DNA of 64,000 nt from Sphagnum compactum (taxonomy: Eukaryota; Bryophyta; Sphagnopsida; Sphagnales): contig OZ234496.1 of NCBI GenBank assembly GCA_965153455.1, positions 1,798,001-1,862,000 of the forward strand. Reading direction: 5' to 3'. This document shows, piece after piece, positions 10,242 to 21,599 of this stretch (positions within the stretch are counted from its first letter, which is position 1; every line of letters starts with the position of its first letter). The notes below the pieces were generated by a model. It was given only the letters and a program-made list of their open reading frames with translations, was not told the DNA's origin and ran no database searches. A program made the translations under genes and the position numbers.

Positions 10242-13200
10242 ATGGAGGTGGTGCAACCGCGGGTGAATATGTTCATGAGTAGTAGTAGTAGTAATAGTAG
10301 TCTTCTGAAAAGCATGGAGTCGCCGCCTGCTGCACGAAGCAGCAGCTTGCTGCTGGGAGGAGCTCAAGGGCCTGCAGCACCATGGTCAGATCTAGCAGTC
10401 ATGCGCTCTGATGTGACGGAATACCAAGGGAGTCAAGCTGCGGCCCCCGCCACGCGAGTTGTACTGCAGCAGCACATGGATGCGGCGGCGGAGTCGGATC
10501 CTTTGGCGACAGATTGGCTGGACCCGCATCCTTCTTCCGACGAGCTGGCTGATGTGGTGGAGCACTGGCCTAATCTGCAGCCGTGCACCTCACCACTCAT
10601 GGCGATGGAGAATTCTCCAAGCTGCAGTACTGGAAACCATGAACAGGACGTAGTAGTACGAGGGACGATGTCAGTAGTGACCTCGTCTTCTGCAGCAGCT
10701 GCTTGTGCTGGACCAGAAGAGCTCTCGGCTTGTAACTTCTCCATCTCACAACAGCATTGTCATCATCATCAGCTGCTGATGGTGAACAACAGGCTTCATG
10801 GGTCAGTGCCATCTTCTTCTTCTTCAGAGCAGCATCTCTCTCCCAGATCAGAGATGCAGTTGCCTGCTGCTGCTGCTGCACATGCTCCAGTTGACTTCAC
10901 GACCATGTCCAAATGTGACAAGTTTGAGGAGCCAGGATCAATAGGATCGTTCAGCTATGGGTCACTTCTTCAACAGCCAGAAGAGGAAGAGGAGGACCCA
11001 AGATGGCGAATGACATTACCAGATGTTCAGCACTGGCAACAGCTGTGCTTACAACCACAGTATACAGATTTCTGCAACAGCAGGCAACAAGTTCTGCAGC
11101 CTGCTGCAATTGCCTCTTTCTTCAGGTCAATGCCGGACGTACCATATGATGCACAAGATCCAAGAGACTTGAGTACATACCCAAGTTCTTCTTCTTCTTC
11201 TGCTGCTGCTGCTGCTGCTGCTACACATGGATTGCAAGCTGCTGTGCCACTTCCTCCTAGCATTCCACCACATCTGCTGCATGCAGCATCTGAGCCTGGC
11301 AGCTATCTTGAAGCAGGCCTGGGCCTTGAACAGGCAGTCATAGGTAGTAGCCTGCTGCAATCAGTTCACAATGACTTCAAAGCAGCAACAGCAACCATCC
11401 CTGCATCATGTGTGTCCAAGCAGGCAGTCGCCATTACCATGAGGGCAGCTCGCAAATCCAGGATGGCTGCCCGGCAGAGAAGCCACAGTTCCATATCACG
11501 CCATCACAGCCACAATGCTGCAAGCTTAATGGGACCCTGCACCAGCTCCTCCAGGGTCTTGCAATCCTGTCATCTCAAGAAATTACAAATGCAACAGGAC
11601 CTGAGTTTTGCTGTGACCCAAGGCCAGGCATGTACACATACATACACCTACCTCCTCCAACAGATGATCGTACTAGACATGACCCAGCTCCCTGTAGTAC
11701 TAGAGCTTCTCTAGGTAGTTAATTGCTATCATGCACATGTGCTCCTTATACAATGGCTCAGATCTGCAGCAGTCTCATATCACCATCTCATCACAGGGGG
11801 TTGTCAAATTGTTTTTTGGGTATGTGCAGGGGAACAATATGGATGCATTGGTTTTTCTGCTGCACAAAGAACTTCGGCCAAGCGATGTCAGCAATTTGGG
11901 TCGCATTGTCTTACCCAAGGTCAAGCTAAGATTACACTTGCACCCACCTGCACCTTTGATGTTGCAGTAGAACTCTTTCCTTGCCACTGAATTGCATTTG
12001 GAGTGCATTCCATCCATTTTGTGTAACTCAAGTCCTGGAGCTTAATACCCACTCATGAGTTGCATTGGATTCTCTGTGCAACTCCTCTTTCCTTGTCATT
12101 GAATTCTGCATTTCATTCTATGTCCAACTCTTTCTTTGCCACTGATTTGCAGCATTGGATTCTATGTGCAACTCTTTCTTTGCCATTGAATTGCAGCATT
12201 GGATTTTATGTGCAAATCTTTCCTTGGCCTCTGAATTGCATTGGGTTTCTACAGAGGTGACTTGACCATTAAATCCTCACTTCAACATGGCAGTGGGTTG
12301 ATGTAGAAAGAGGCAGAGTATCATCTGCCATTTCTGCAAGCTAGAGAAGGGATGTCCCTAGCAATGGAGGACTTTGACAGTGGTAAGATTTGGACCTTCA
12401 GATACAGGTATGTGCTCACCAAGTCCAACAAGCTCTTCTGACCACCACCAGCTTCAGCGGCATGTAATTGTTGCAAGTGTGGGTTCAAGTGAGCTCCATC
12501 CATGGGGCTAATGCATAGGGTAAGGTGAGAGCAGTGGATCATTCACAAAAAAATGAGGGTCCAATGCGAGGCAAGAGCTGAGCTTGGGCCTGAATTTTTG
12601 GAATCTCACACTCACCTAGGGTAAAAACCAAGGCCACCACTTCAAACCATTTTGTACACCAAAAAGGCTTGATGTAGAAACTGAGGCGATCATCAATGAT
12701 CATCTCTTACACAAAATGCCCTAGAGCAACAAATCTTACTCCTTAGAGCCCTAGAGCAGTAATTCTCAGAAATGAAGTGGCATGTGAAGTTTTCTTTTGT
12801 GAAAGGTGCCATCAAAATACACTACAAAATGATGGCAAGGTTTTTACAGTATATTGATTGATTGATTTTGATGGACAGGTTCTGGCCCAACAACAAGAGT
12901 CGCATGTACTTACTAGAGATCACAGGTATGCTCTTTATACCAGCCAGGCCATAAGTGGATTTAGGCAAAGACACTGGAAGTACACAGGACGTTGAGCATC
13001 ATGCACATTGTGGTTTTGAGGAGGGAATGTCTTTCAAGTGAGCTGGTGAGGAATCTCACAATCTGCACTGGGATGCAATTTTATTCAGGAGACTTTGTGA
13101 AGGCCCATCATCTTCAAGAAGGTGACCTGCTGATTTTGTACAGAAATGTGCAGCAAGGAAACTATGTATGACATTACTCTATACACTTTAATAGCTGTAT

Positions 13201-13478
13201 CTCAATTCCATGCATGATATATTTGAACTTGTGAGTGATGCCGTTTTCATGAGCCAAAACCTCAAATATTTTGCTGTGAGTTAGGAGTACTAATGACAGC
13301 TAAATAGCGGCAGTTCATGGCAGTGCATTTGGAGTGAGTTTGACAAATGGCAGTAATGGGACATGTCCAGGTGGTTCGAGGTGAGAAGCACATCGTCCTC
13401 GAAGGAGCCAGAAAGCCCAACTCTGTGAAAGCCAAGAGCATGAAAAGCCAGCCAGATCTGCCCAGGGGGATGGAGTAA
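10242..13478 (+). CDS. ABI3/VP1-family B3 transcription factor (six exons)
   Basis: Nuclear regulator of the LAFL group, which binds RY elements through a C-terminal B3 domain. Exons: 10242 to a donor not fixed (11555|GTCTTG is the best phase-0 option), 11830-11919, 12307-12407, 12879-12925, 13089-13165 and 13371-13478. Exons 2-6 join in phase with GT-AG borders. Exon 1 has Ser/Gln/Ala-rich tracts, an acidic activation-like segment DWLDPHPSSDELADVVEHW (residues 91-109) and a basic B2-like motif ARKSRMAARQR (about 400-412). The B3 domain spans exons 2-5: LRPSDVSNLGRIVLPK, KEAEYHLPFL, WTFRYRFWPNNKSRMYLLE, GDFVKAHHLQEGDLLILY and NYVVRGEK. The protein ends 29 residues after VVRGEK. The ATG is the first in frame after a TGA at 10209. 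No classical B1 motif was found. B2 favours ABI3/VP1 over FUS3 or LEC2, which lack it, although WTFRYR and GDFVKAH resemble FUS3. Confidence 0.85.
11966..12250 (+). repeat. Minisatellite in intron 2 of the ABI3-like gene
   Basis: About four to five degenerate copies of a ~45-50-bp unit reading CATTGGATTCTATGTGCAAC, then TCTTTCTTTGCCATTGAATT. They fill most of the 387-bp intron between the exons at 11919 and 12307. Each unit is T-rich and non-coding. Confidence 0.7.
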
Positions 13479-14639
13479 AAACCTTCTCAATAACAGACCA
13501 AGCTGTCCTCCAGATAATCACAATTTTTAATCATAGACTTTTCATTCACAGCCTTGCTCATGAATTAGGTTCCTCCCAACCTTTCAACCAAAGTTAGCAA
13601 GCTTTTGGAGGACAAATACTTGTCAATATAGTTTGCTATTTTTTCATAAGAACCAGTTTCTAGGAAGTCTTCACCCAGATCTGGCAGTGATCTCATAGAT
13701 TCTAGAGCTTGTATTTTCAGTCACGAAAGTGCCTTTGCAATCTTACAGTTAATCAAGGTGTTGGGTGTGGACTATAAGAGTTTTCTTCATCAGGCATTTC
13801 AGAGACATCCATACTATCTTCAAAGCTCCTGTTCTGAGCTTCTTGTTGTGCATAGCTGCTAGAATATAGAGAACCTTTAGTCACTGACTTAAAATTTGGT
13901 TTGAATTTGTGTAATCATCTGTACTCTTTTAAATGCAGTTTGTTGATTCTGCAGAGTGAGAGCAGGACTGCACCCTGCCCCCCAAAAAAACCACCTGTGT
14001 CCATATCTAGTGCTTCACTGCCGTTAAAATCATAAGAGCAGCTATATTGATTTGTGGGAGCTTTGATGGGAGAGCTTGTCAACTTTCAATGGCTTTACCA
14101 CATGCGGAGAAATTTGGGCTTCTAGATATTGCTATCTTTGTCAACTTTCAATGGCTTTACCACACACTGAGAAATTTGGGCTTCTAGATATTGCTATCTT
14201 TGTCGAATCAGTGTTCAGAGAATGACGCTGAACATCCAAAGACTTCCAAAAACATTGGTAGTCACCCTTGGTTTTATTCAAAGGGTGGTGGTGGTGGTGC
14301 TGGTGGTACTAGCTGAAGGGTCTCTGGTCATGACTTTTGTACGATTTTATTACCTCCAAAACTTGATCATCTACACATTGAAGATGGATCCGAATGAAAT
14401 AACTCTCCACAAAAGTGTATTGTGTACAGCTGCATCCTGTTCCAATTCACAATCTGGGAGTTGAGATCTGGGGTGTTTATCACTGGCCATTTTAGAGATC
14501 GAATGATTGCAGATCACAGTTGGAGATATCAACAACTCATCTTTAGTACAATACCCATATCTATCTGATCTGGCCTGTAAGGACTTTGCAAGGACTACTT
14601 TGGCATATACCTGAAATCTAAATGCTATGTGCAAGTGTT
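13479..14639. other. Region 3' of the ABI3-like gene, with a 62-bp tandem duplication
   Basis: The first part is probably the 3' UTR of the ABI3-like gene, but no polyadenylation site could be fixed. A 62-bp unit beginning GTCAACTTTCAATGGCTTTA occurs twice in tandem (14078-14139 and 14140-14201) with few differences. No further coding exon was recognised. Confidence 0.5.
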
Positions 14640-15050
14640 TTTTTTTTTAGGAATTTTGGGTTGTAGCCAAAGTGGCAATCATCCAAAGGACGATGTAGAA
14701 AAAGTGACAATCGCCCCAAAGAAGACTTAGCCAAATCTGGCTATAAACCCCCCAAAAAGTACAAATCTTTAATCATCCTTCTATATTTGTGGCTACACAA
14801 TGAAAACCAAGTATATGAATCTGGTGATTTTAACTTTTTTTTTCCCTCACTTCTGGCGATTGAAAACCTCCAAAAACACTTTTTTTTGTAAAAATTTGAA
14901 TTTTACTTCTTGGCAAAATTTCGCCAGAAAAGAAATGCTGGCTCTCGTAATTGAATATGTGATTGAATTGGGTCCAAAACTTCATCCCAAATAATTTTTC
15001 TCTCTTGGCAATGAATCTTTAGAATCATATGAAAAATCGTTTTTCATTGC
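14640..15050 (+). repeat. TGGCGA/AGCCA repeat family, copy 2
   Basis: It contains GTAGCCAAAGTGGCAATCATCC, the palindrome AGCCAAATCTGGCT (14729-14742), CACTTCTGGCGATTGAAAAC near 14849, and GGCAAAATTTCGCCAG near 14920. The order of blocks matches copy 5 upstream of transketolase. No gene was recognised immediately downstream of this copy. Confidence 0.7.
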
Positions 15051-15089
15051 ACTTTACCAAAATGTAATTGGCTACAAGGGAGTATTGAA

Positions 15090-15208
15090 TCCCAGTTCAG
15101 CCTGGCTGGTACCTTCCACCGCAGAAGATCCCGCTTGCTAAAAACAGGTTTCTTCAGGCAGGTAAGGGAGCTGAAAATACAAAGGAAAAATCCAGGCAGT
15201 GCTTTACG
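15090..15208 (-). repeat. Dispersed ~115-bp repeat, copy A
   Basis: The reverse strand reads GCACTGCCTG, then TTTTCAGCTCCCTTACCTGC, then AGCAAGCGGGATCTTCTG and CCAGCCAGGCTG. The same blocks in the same order occur on the + strand at 56111-56215. The family is unidentified and has no coding capacity. Confidence 0.75.
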
Positions 15209-15748
15209 TTTTGCCAAACTTGAGGCCATGGCTGAAAGAATCATGTCTTTTCAAAGATCTTGTACAATGGAAACCTCAGTTTGAAAATAATCAATCAAAT
15301 AACCTAAACGTGCCTGAAAATGTGTTCAGGTAATTATTGTGGGGTGGGTTTTTTCATTATCATGGACTTCATTAGGCCAGTTGTCAACCTCCTCTTGGCT
15401 AAATCACATTATGCAAGATTTCACTGTCTACTCCTTCATTGTAAATGCTACATACCCTAAGTGGTCCTTCATTTTACTCTGAAAAACAAGGGAAAAAAAC
15501 AATGCTCCCCCATTTTACTCCAGGAAAATGTTGATTGGGTCCCCATCAAATTTCCTTGCCAAAATCATAAAGCTTCCCCTTTGATTAACTTGATTATGTC
15601 ATAATAACTTAAACACCAGCACAACCCCCCCTTTCTCTTAAAACAGTTGGTCTTATTTCAGAGTAAACAGAGTGCAACCCACTCTCTCAAAAGTCTGGGA
15701 GAGCTAAAAATGCACAACAACAGTGCAAGAAAAACATAGGAAGCTCTG

Positions 15749-15755
15749 AAAAAAA
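15749..15755 (-). terminator. RNA polymerase III oligo-T terminator of the tRNA-Gly gene
   Basis: Seven A on the + strand are seven T on the coding strand, three bases beyond the tRNA 3' end. Confidence 0.8.
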
Positions 15756-15758
15756 CTC

Positions 15759-15830
15759 TGCGTCTGCCGGGAGTCGAACCCGGGTCTATTGCTTGGAAGG
15801 CAATTATCCTAACCGTTGGACTACAAACGC
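15759..15830 (-). tRNA. tRNA-Gly (anticodon UCC)
   Basis: The reverse strand folds as a complete cloverleaf: 7-bp acceptor GCGTTTG/CAGACGC with one G-U pair, D-arm GTCC/GGAT, anticodon stem ATTGC/GCAAT with loop CTTCCAA, a four-base variable loop, and T-arm CCGGG/CCCGG with loop TTCGACT. The anticodon TCC reads GGA and GGG glycine codons. The B box GGGTTCGACTCC is intact and no intron is present. Discriminator A is followed within a few bases by seven T on this strand, a normal Pol III terminator. The nuclear-type gene has no encoded CCA. Confidence 0.95.
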
Positions 15831-15982
15831 CAAGACATAAACCGATATAGAAGAAAATATAATTGAATGTTAAAACTGGTGAACAAGGATTCTATCCAAA
15901 CAATGAGATGTTTTGGATGTTGAATGAGGAGAGGTTGTGAAAATGCCAGAATAGCTTCTTAATTAAAAAAATTTGGGTGCCA

Positions 15983-16335
15983 GTTAGGTTATCACTCTTT
16001 TGGGGGTAATAACTGCCTGGTTATGCATAAGGGTAAGTTATCAAAAAAACCAGTTGATAACCACCGGTTATCCAGTTACAGGGTTTTTTAAAGAGTTAAA
16101 ATTCTAAAAGAAACTGATGTTTTCCTGTTTTTTTTTTTTTTTTTTTTTCTATCATAAAATTGTTCTGCATTTTAGGATTGATAACCTACTTGGATGATAA
16201 CCAAGTCATCCAGGTAGGTTATTAGATTTTGAAATTTTCCAAACCTGTCAATTAGGTTATTGACCGGTTATCAAAAGAACAATAACTGGCTGGTAGGTTA
16301 TTAATAATCGGGATGATAACTGGGTCAAAACTCAA
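15983..16335. repeat. Cluster of GGTTAT/ATAACC words in both orientations
   Basis: At least ten GGTTAT or ATAACC words fall in about 350 bp, several as CCGGTTATC or TAGGTTATTA, on both strands and split by a T-run at 16131-16148. The two halves are loosely inverted copies of each other, suggesting a fold-back element. Function unknown. Confidence 0.55.
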
Positions 16336-17421
16336 TAAGGCACATTAAGAGCTTTGCATTGCAACAAACACCATGTGCTGATCATACTAGGCAGGAGGGT
16401 GTGGTAAAGCTCAAAGCCCAAATCCAAGAAATTGCTATCTTCAGATTGGACTGAAAGCTATCGACCCTGGAGTGGAACTTCCATTTCTGAAGGCATCAAT
16501 GGAGCCTTCCATTGGAGTGCATGCAAGGCACGCTAAACTCATTGTAAAAACTCCTTAAGAGTGGGAGGGATTTATCTGGCCTTCAGAGTTAACATTTTGA
16601 AACCCACTTTAGATGTGAGACTGTTGTGACAAAGAAGGGGACAGACAGTATTGTTGTACAAAGGAAGGTGTCTTGCGTCTCCCCAAGGGTCTAACCAAGA
16701 CCCACAATGAGGGCAGAGCCAAAGTTGGCCTTGTATGTAAGTCCAAAGGGACGATGAAGCTCCAGACACAACTTTGGCACCTTTGGTAACTAAAAACTTA
16801 CACCGAACTCACCCTAACTGAAGGTTTGCAAATGGTCAACAAATTGCCATATTAGCTGTCAAATTGGTAATCAAATGCCTAAATGTTCATTCTCTTTAGA
16901 TCCTCTGCAAAGATAATTAGGTGCTGAGAAATTCCACCCATACACTCCACATAGACTTGGCAAAATAAGCAGTAAGATCACAACAGTCTTCTCTGCAGAA
17001 GCCTCCAGTCCTACATCACAGAGCAATTTAGAACGAATGAAGAAGCTGAAAGGACCATGCATTTTGCAAGGGTTGTCAGCAATGATAAAACTAGCACCAG
17101 GCTGAACTATGCTCCTCTACCTTGTACAAAATAGCATCCTATCACCCAAATAATGCGCAAAAAAAGATGACTGACATCTGCTCACAACCCATTTCTGTAA
17201 GAATCATTTGAAAAGCTGTGAATCGACAGACAACATTGCAATAGAACACAATGAAGCAAAACTAGCTTAGCAACTTTGTGTGGCATATCCAAACATGGTT
17301 ACATGAAGTTATAAACATCACGGTCATGTTACAGTGTAGCAGAAGATCTTTGTGTATTAACTCGTGTATACACCCAAAAAGTCATATGGCAAGAAAGCAA
17401 GAGCCTGTAACCAGACATGCT
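16336..17421. other. No gene recognised
   Basis: Short frames only. Part of this stretch may be the 3' UTR of the minus-strand gene ending at 17422, but no polyadenylation site was identified. Confidence 0.45.
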
Positions 17422-17565
17422 TTAGTCTCTTTGAAGCCTTTTTAACAGTTTCTCCACTCCTTTTCGTATTGTGTTCTTCAAGCGGAACCCAACAATGACA
17501 CCCACTAAGAAACTGCCAGCTGCTATTTTTGTTGTAGTCCATACTGACAGTACATATCTAGCCAT
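17422..17565 (-). CDS. Small single-pass membrane protein, terminal coding exon (hypothetical)
   Basis: A 47-residue frame begins MARYVLSVWTTTKIAAGSFL, continues with a hydrophobic stretch ending GVIVGF, and ends in a basic tail (KNTIRKGVEKLLKRLQRD). It reads as one transmembrane helix followed by an amphipathic basic C terminus. Two bases before the ATG is a good acceptor (T-run, then GGGATCAG, AG at 17569-17568 on -). A strong donor GAAG|GTAAGAAG lies at 18557/18556, which would make a leader exon joined across a ~989-bp intron. Further upstream on - are two telobox motifs (19292-19315). I do not recognise the family. The protein could have more residues if the upstream exon codes; no in-frame extension was established. 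Confidence 0.45.
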   Translation of the reverse strand: MARYVLSVWTTTKIAAGSFLVGVIVGFRLKNTIRKGVEKLLKRLQRD

Positions 17566-19291
17566 CCCTGATCCCACACAAAAAAACAACATATGCATAA
17601 GAGAAAAACTTGACAACATTAAAATCTCAAAGTTCACATGGACACAATTATTCATCATCAATAAACGCAGTCACTCTCAACCCCTTTTAACAATTTTTAA
17701 CTCAATCACAACTTGAAAATGTGCACTGGCAGCAATGGCCCTCTCATCACGAGTATGTGTGCCCAGAACTGTTTCCAGAACAAAATCACAAAATCATTGC
17801 AAGTAGTAGTTGATGATTCAGTTTGGTCATGTCCAATGCTGCCTAAAAGTTTCCCATCATATAATATCTTCATAAGTCCTGATTACAGCTCCATACTATA
17901 TAACAACATCCCCACCAACTTCATTCAGCTCTCAGCAGTGAGTGACAGTCAACATCAAACATGATTTTAACCAACATACTGAGTTTCTGTCAAAAAACCG
18001 GCAGTAATGGGGAAAACTTGGTCATGACTCAACCGGAAGGTTCCCTATTACTCATTTTTTGATGGTTATTAGTCTCTGCTTGTTAAAACTGCCTACCAAA
18101 ACTTTTGCAACTGTCGTACTGCCAGCAATCATCAGTCTGATGATCACTAACTATGAAGGAATCACAAAATGTAGAAGCTTGATCTATGATCAAATCCAAG
18201 GGATTGCACTTTGTCCTTGCATTCATGCCCTCATATGCAGGAAAGGTTAACCTTGCTGTTTCTGTTCTTGACATGCATTAGAATGCCTTGAGATCTAGAC
18301 GTGCACATTAACACATGTCAAGATAATAAAACCCTTTTTTAACTTTGATGGATGATATAGTGAATCATGAATCATGCCACCAAGTCTTCTATTCTCTGCA
18401 GATGCCGTTAGTATTGAAGACAGAAGGAAAAAAAGAATTCATGATTTTACAAACCCACACAGGATCTAAAACCAGGAGCCAGTTCGTAACACAGCCTGAT
18501 GACAACAAACCCTAGCAAGAATTCAAAGCACAGTGGAGGGAGAACTGGCTTCTTACCTTCAAAAGTTTTTGCTTTCCAAAAACTGCAGCAAGAAAATAAG
18601 CTTGAGTTGAGGCCTAAAAAGCTCCTTTGATTCGGCTACTGCTTCTGAGTTGTTTCACCTCATCCTTCTTGGTACGTTCACCTAAACCCTAAACACTACA
18701 ACAGTGTTTGGAACCAAATTTCATACAAACATTTTTCCTTCTTGATATCATGCTCGTGTCTCTCGACACTGCCACCAGTGTCATGACAATTTCAACACAA
18801 AATTACGTCCACAAAACATTGTTTTCGCTTCTGAAGACTTAGTAGCAGACTATGCAATAAAACAACAAAGCATACTACCACTACAACAGCAAAGAAATGG
18901 ACGCGTACGTGACAACGACTTCTTCTCGTAGCTTCTTTTTCAGTCATGCATATTATCAACCAACCAATGCAGCAGCATTAAACTCATGTCTAAAAACCCC
19001 CTAATGACAATAAAACGGCTCATTCTCTTCACCTGCAGTTGGTTGATGCGCGCCTGTTGCGTTTCCAAATGTCTACAACCTTCTCGATACTGCTGCTGCC
19101 GCTGCAGCAGCAGCATTTACCAACTCACAACGTCAACTACTACACATAATATCCGCAAGAAGATGGCGTGAGCAACGGCTGCTGGATCGCAAAACTCCCC
19201 CAACAACGACGAAGACGCACTGATCCTCATCGTAGCCGTTATCGTCGATCAACTCTAAACCTCGAGAAATGTCAGATTTGCAAACCCTGGA

Positions 19292-19315
19292 AAACCCTAA
19301 CCAACAAAACCCTAA
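19292..19315 (-). promoter_or_regulatory. Pair of telobox motifs (TTAGGGTTT)
   Basis: AAACCCTAA occurs at 19292-19300 and again at 19307-19315 on +, that is TTAGGGTTT twice on -. Teloboxes are common near the transcription start of plant housekeeping genes. Their place about 0.74 kb upstream of the donor at 18557 fits the 5' end of the minus-strand gene at 17422. Confidence 0.4.
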
Positions 19316-19349
19316 TGGATTTTCAATGACAAATTCACCATAGCCCTAA

Positions 19350-20860
19350 CCATTTGATCCAGGGATTTGCATGGTTTGGAAATTGTAAAGGGGTCTATTT
19401 CATCATGTACCAAGTTGCCTCCATTTGTTGTCAATCGAATCGATGTCGACAACAAATCGCCTCACATCCACCTCCATTGCCATCCTTTCTCTTTTTTTGC
19501 AAGCTCTATAGATGGTTGAATTTTATTTTATGTGTCGTGACATTGTATTTGAATGCATCTCACATCCCTCTTCATCATCTCAATTTCTCATTTTGTTGTT
19601 GTGAATCACTTCAAATCTTTATACATCTTTTTATAAAGAGCCATCACCTCTCTTAACATCAAGAAGGATATTGTAGTACTTTTATCATTTCGGCATAAAT
19701 TCAATTATTTTTTGTTTTGTCAAACTTTTGAAATTTTATTTATTATTTGTGCCAAGATTTTAATAAAATCAAAAGTTCACTATTGAATTTTGTGCAGACC
19801 TTCTATTACAATGGCTTAAAACTAAGGCAATCTAAACACACTAGACTATTCCATTACATTGACTAGACCCCGGTTATTATTTTCTATAATCAATACTTGT
19901 CGAAAATTTTAGAATTAAAAAATCAAGTGCCAAAGTTAAGATTTCAAATTTAATTAATTATTTGGTAGTTTGTTGTTGAAATGGTAAACGTACTATGGTA
20001 TTGTGTATTGATTTATTGTTAGAACTTGAAAACGTGAAGAATATTGCACACATTACTAAGAGATTTTGCAATTCAGTGGTAAGGAGCAACATGAAAATTT
20101 GCTTTTTCATGGTGTTCAACTTTAGACTCTACACTATTGAAAAAGAGCATGCAATAGAGGTTTCAGCATCTAGTTAAATATGGTCCTTCCCCTCATTTAT
20201 CTTACAACCTTTGCACATAATTTTGAAATCTTCTTAGTCTTTACATTACAAAAAGGTACCTTTTTTTCCTTTTTTTTTTTTTTTTTTCAAGTTGGTCATT
20301 TTCTCATGTACTTTTGAACTCACAATTTGTTTTTGTGTCAAGGTCATCATCAGGTCATCTTGCTCAAGGTTTAGGAATTGTTATAATGTTAAGTTCATTT
20401 TCTTTCTTGGTGCTCAAATTATTTGCATCAAATTCATCATCTATTATCTCGTTCAAGTTTAGGGTTCACTACAATGTTGAGTTCATCTTCTTTTTCAACT
20501 AGTAGGTAACCCGTGGCTATGCCACTCCAGCCACGTTTGCCACGTATTGGAGGCCTGAGGCGCCTCTGCAGGTCCTATGCGCGCTGCCCAAGCCGGTTTG
20601 GCCCACCCATCGTGCCCTGTGCACCCCCGTCTGGCCCGCTGAGCGCACCGTTTGGCCCCAAACTGCATCACGCATCCACACTGGATGTATGAAAGGTTGT
20701 GGCACCTCGCCCGGCCCCCCGCAGTGGCTGCCCTGGCCGCAATCCGCGAATGTCTGTGACGAACACACAGACAGACAGACATATGGCGGCTCTCGTCGTT
20801 CTCCCTGCCATGCCTTCCTCCTCTTCCTTTCTTCCCTTCTTTTTTCACGTCCCAAATCAA
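19350..20860. other. No gene recognised; changes from AT-rich to GC-rich
   Basis: AT-rich non-coding sequence to about 20500, then a locally GC-rich block (20510-20860) whose minus-strand frames have no recognisable domain. A (CAGA)n run lies near 20765. Confidence 0.45.
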
Positions 20861-20863
20861 GGT

Positions 20864-21265
20864 CCTGATATTTTCGAGACCTGAAATCGCCTACTTCATA
20901 GTCTCCGTGTCCCTAACACAGATCCCTCGTTTCTTGAAACCTGGATTTTGTCATCTGTTGCCATTGTTTTTTCTTCTAGTTCCAAACCCCAGGTCCCGAT
21001 ATTTTCGAGACCTGAAATCTCCTCGTCATGTGACGATAGATTGGCCTCCATGTCCCTAACACAGACAGACCCCTCATTTTTTGAGACCTTGAATCTCCTC
21101 CTCTGCTGCCATTGCAAATTTTCAGGTTCCGATACCTTCGAGACCAAATCCAGGTCTCCTCATCATCTGACGATACCTCCTGTCTCCATGTCCCTAAACA
21201 GACAGACCCGTCATTTCTTGAGACCTGAAACGAACACACAGACAGACAGACAGACAGACACCACG
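20864..21265. repeat. Minisatellite of ~130-bp units plus (CAGA)n microsatellite
   Basis: Three diverged units start near 20864, 20996 and 21129. Each has GATATTTTCGAGACCTGAAA or a variant, then CTCCATGTCCCTAACACAGA, then TTTCTTGAGACCT. The array ends in a (CAGA)n run at about 21236-21262. It is GC-richer than its surroundings. Confidence 0.75.
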
Positions 21266-21599
21266 TTTGTTTTAATATATTAAATTGTTCAAGCTACTTA
21301 TATCAAGTTTGTCATTTGTTTATCTTGCTCAAGGTTTAAGGTTTGTTGTAATGTCAAATTCATCTTTTCTTCTTGTTGTTCAAGTTATTTGTAATGAGTT
21401 CATTGTAACTACTAGTGAGTTTTAAATATAAGTTATTTTCCATTGTTGAGGCTCCTTGTTTTGTAGACATAACCTTGTCATTTTGAAACTTGCCTATCTC
21501 TCCTTTATCACCATCATCGTTTATTGAAGTTGTCAATCTTCAATCTTTTAAACCTAGTCTTCAATCTCCAAGTTTCAAACTTGCACAAAAGAAATACAA

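Noticed and set aside
19292-19345. AAACCCTAA motifs considered as an interstitial telomere
   Set aside because: Only two or three separated units; better read as promoter teloboxes.
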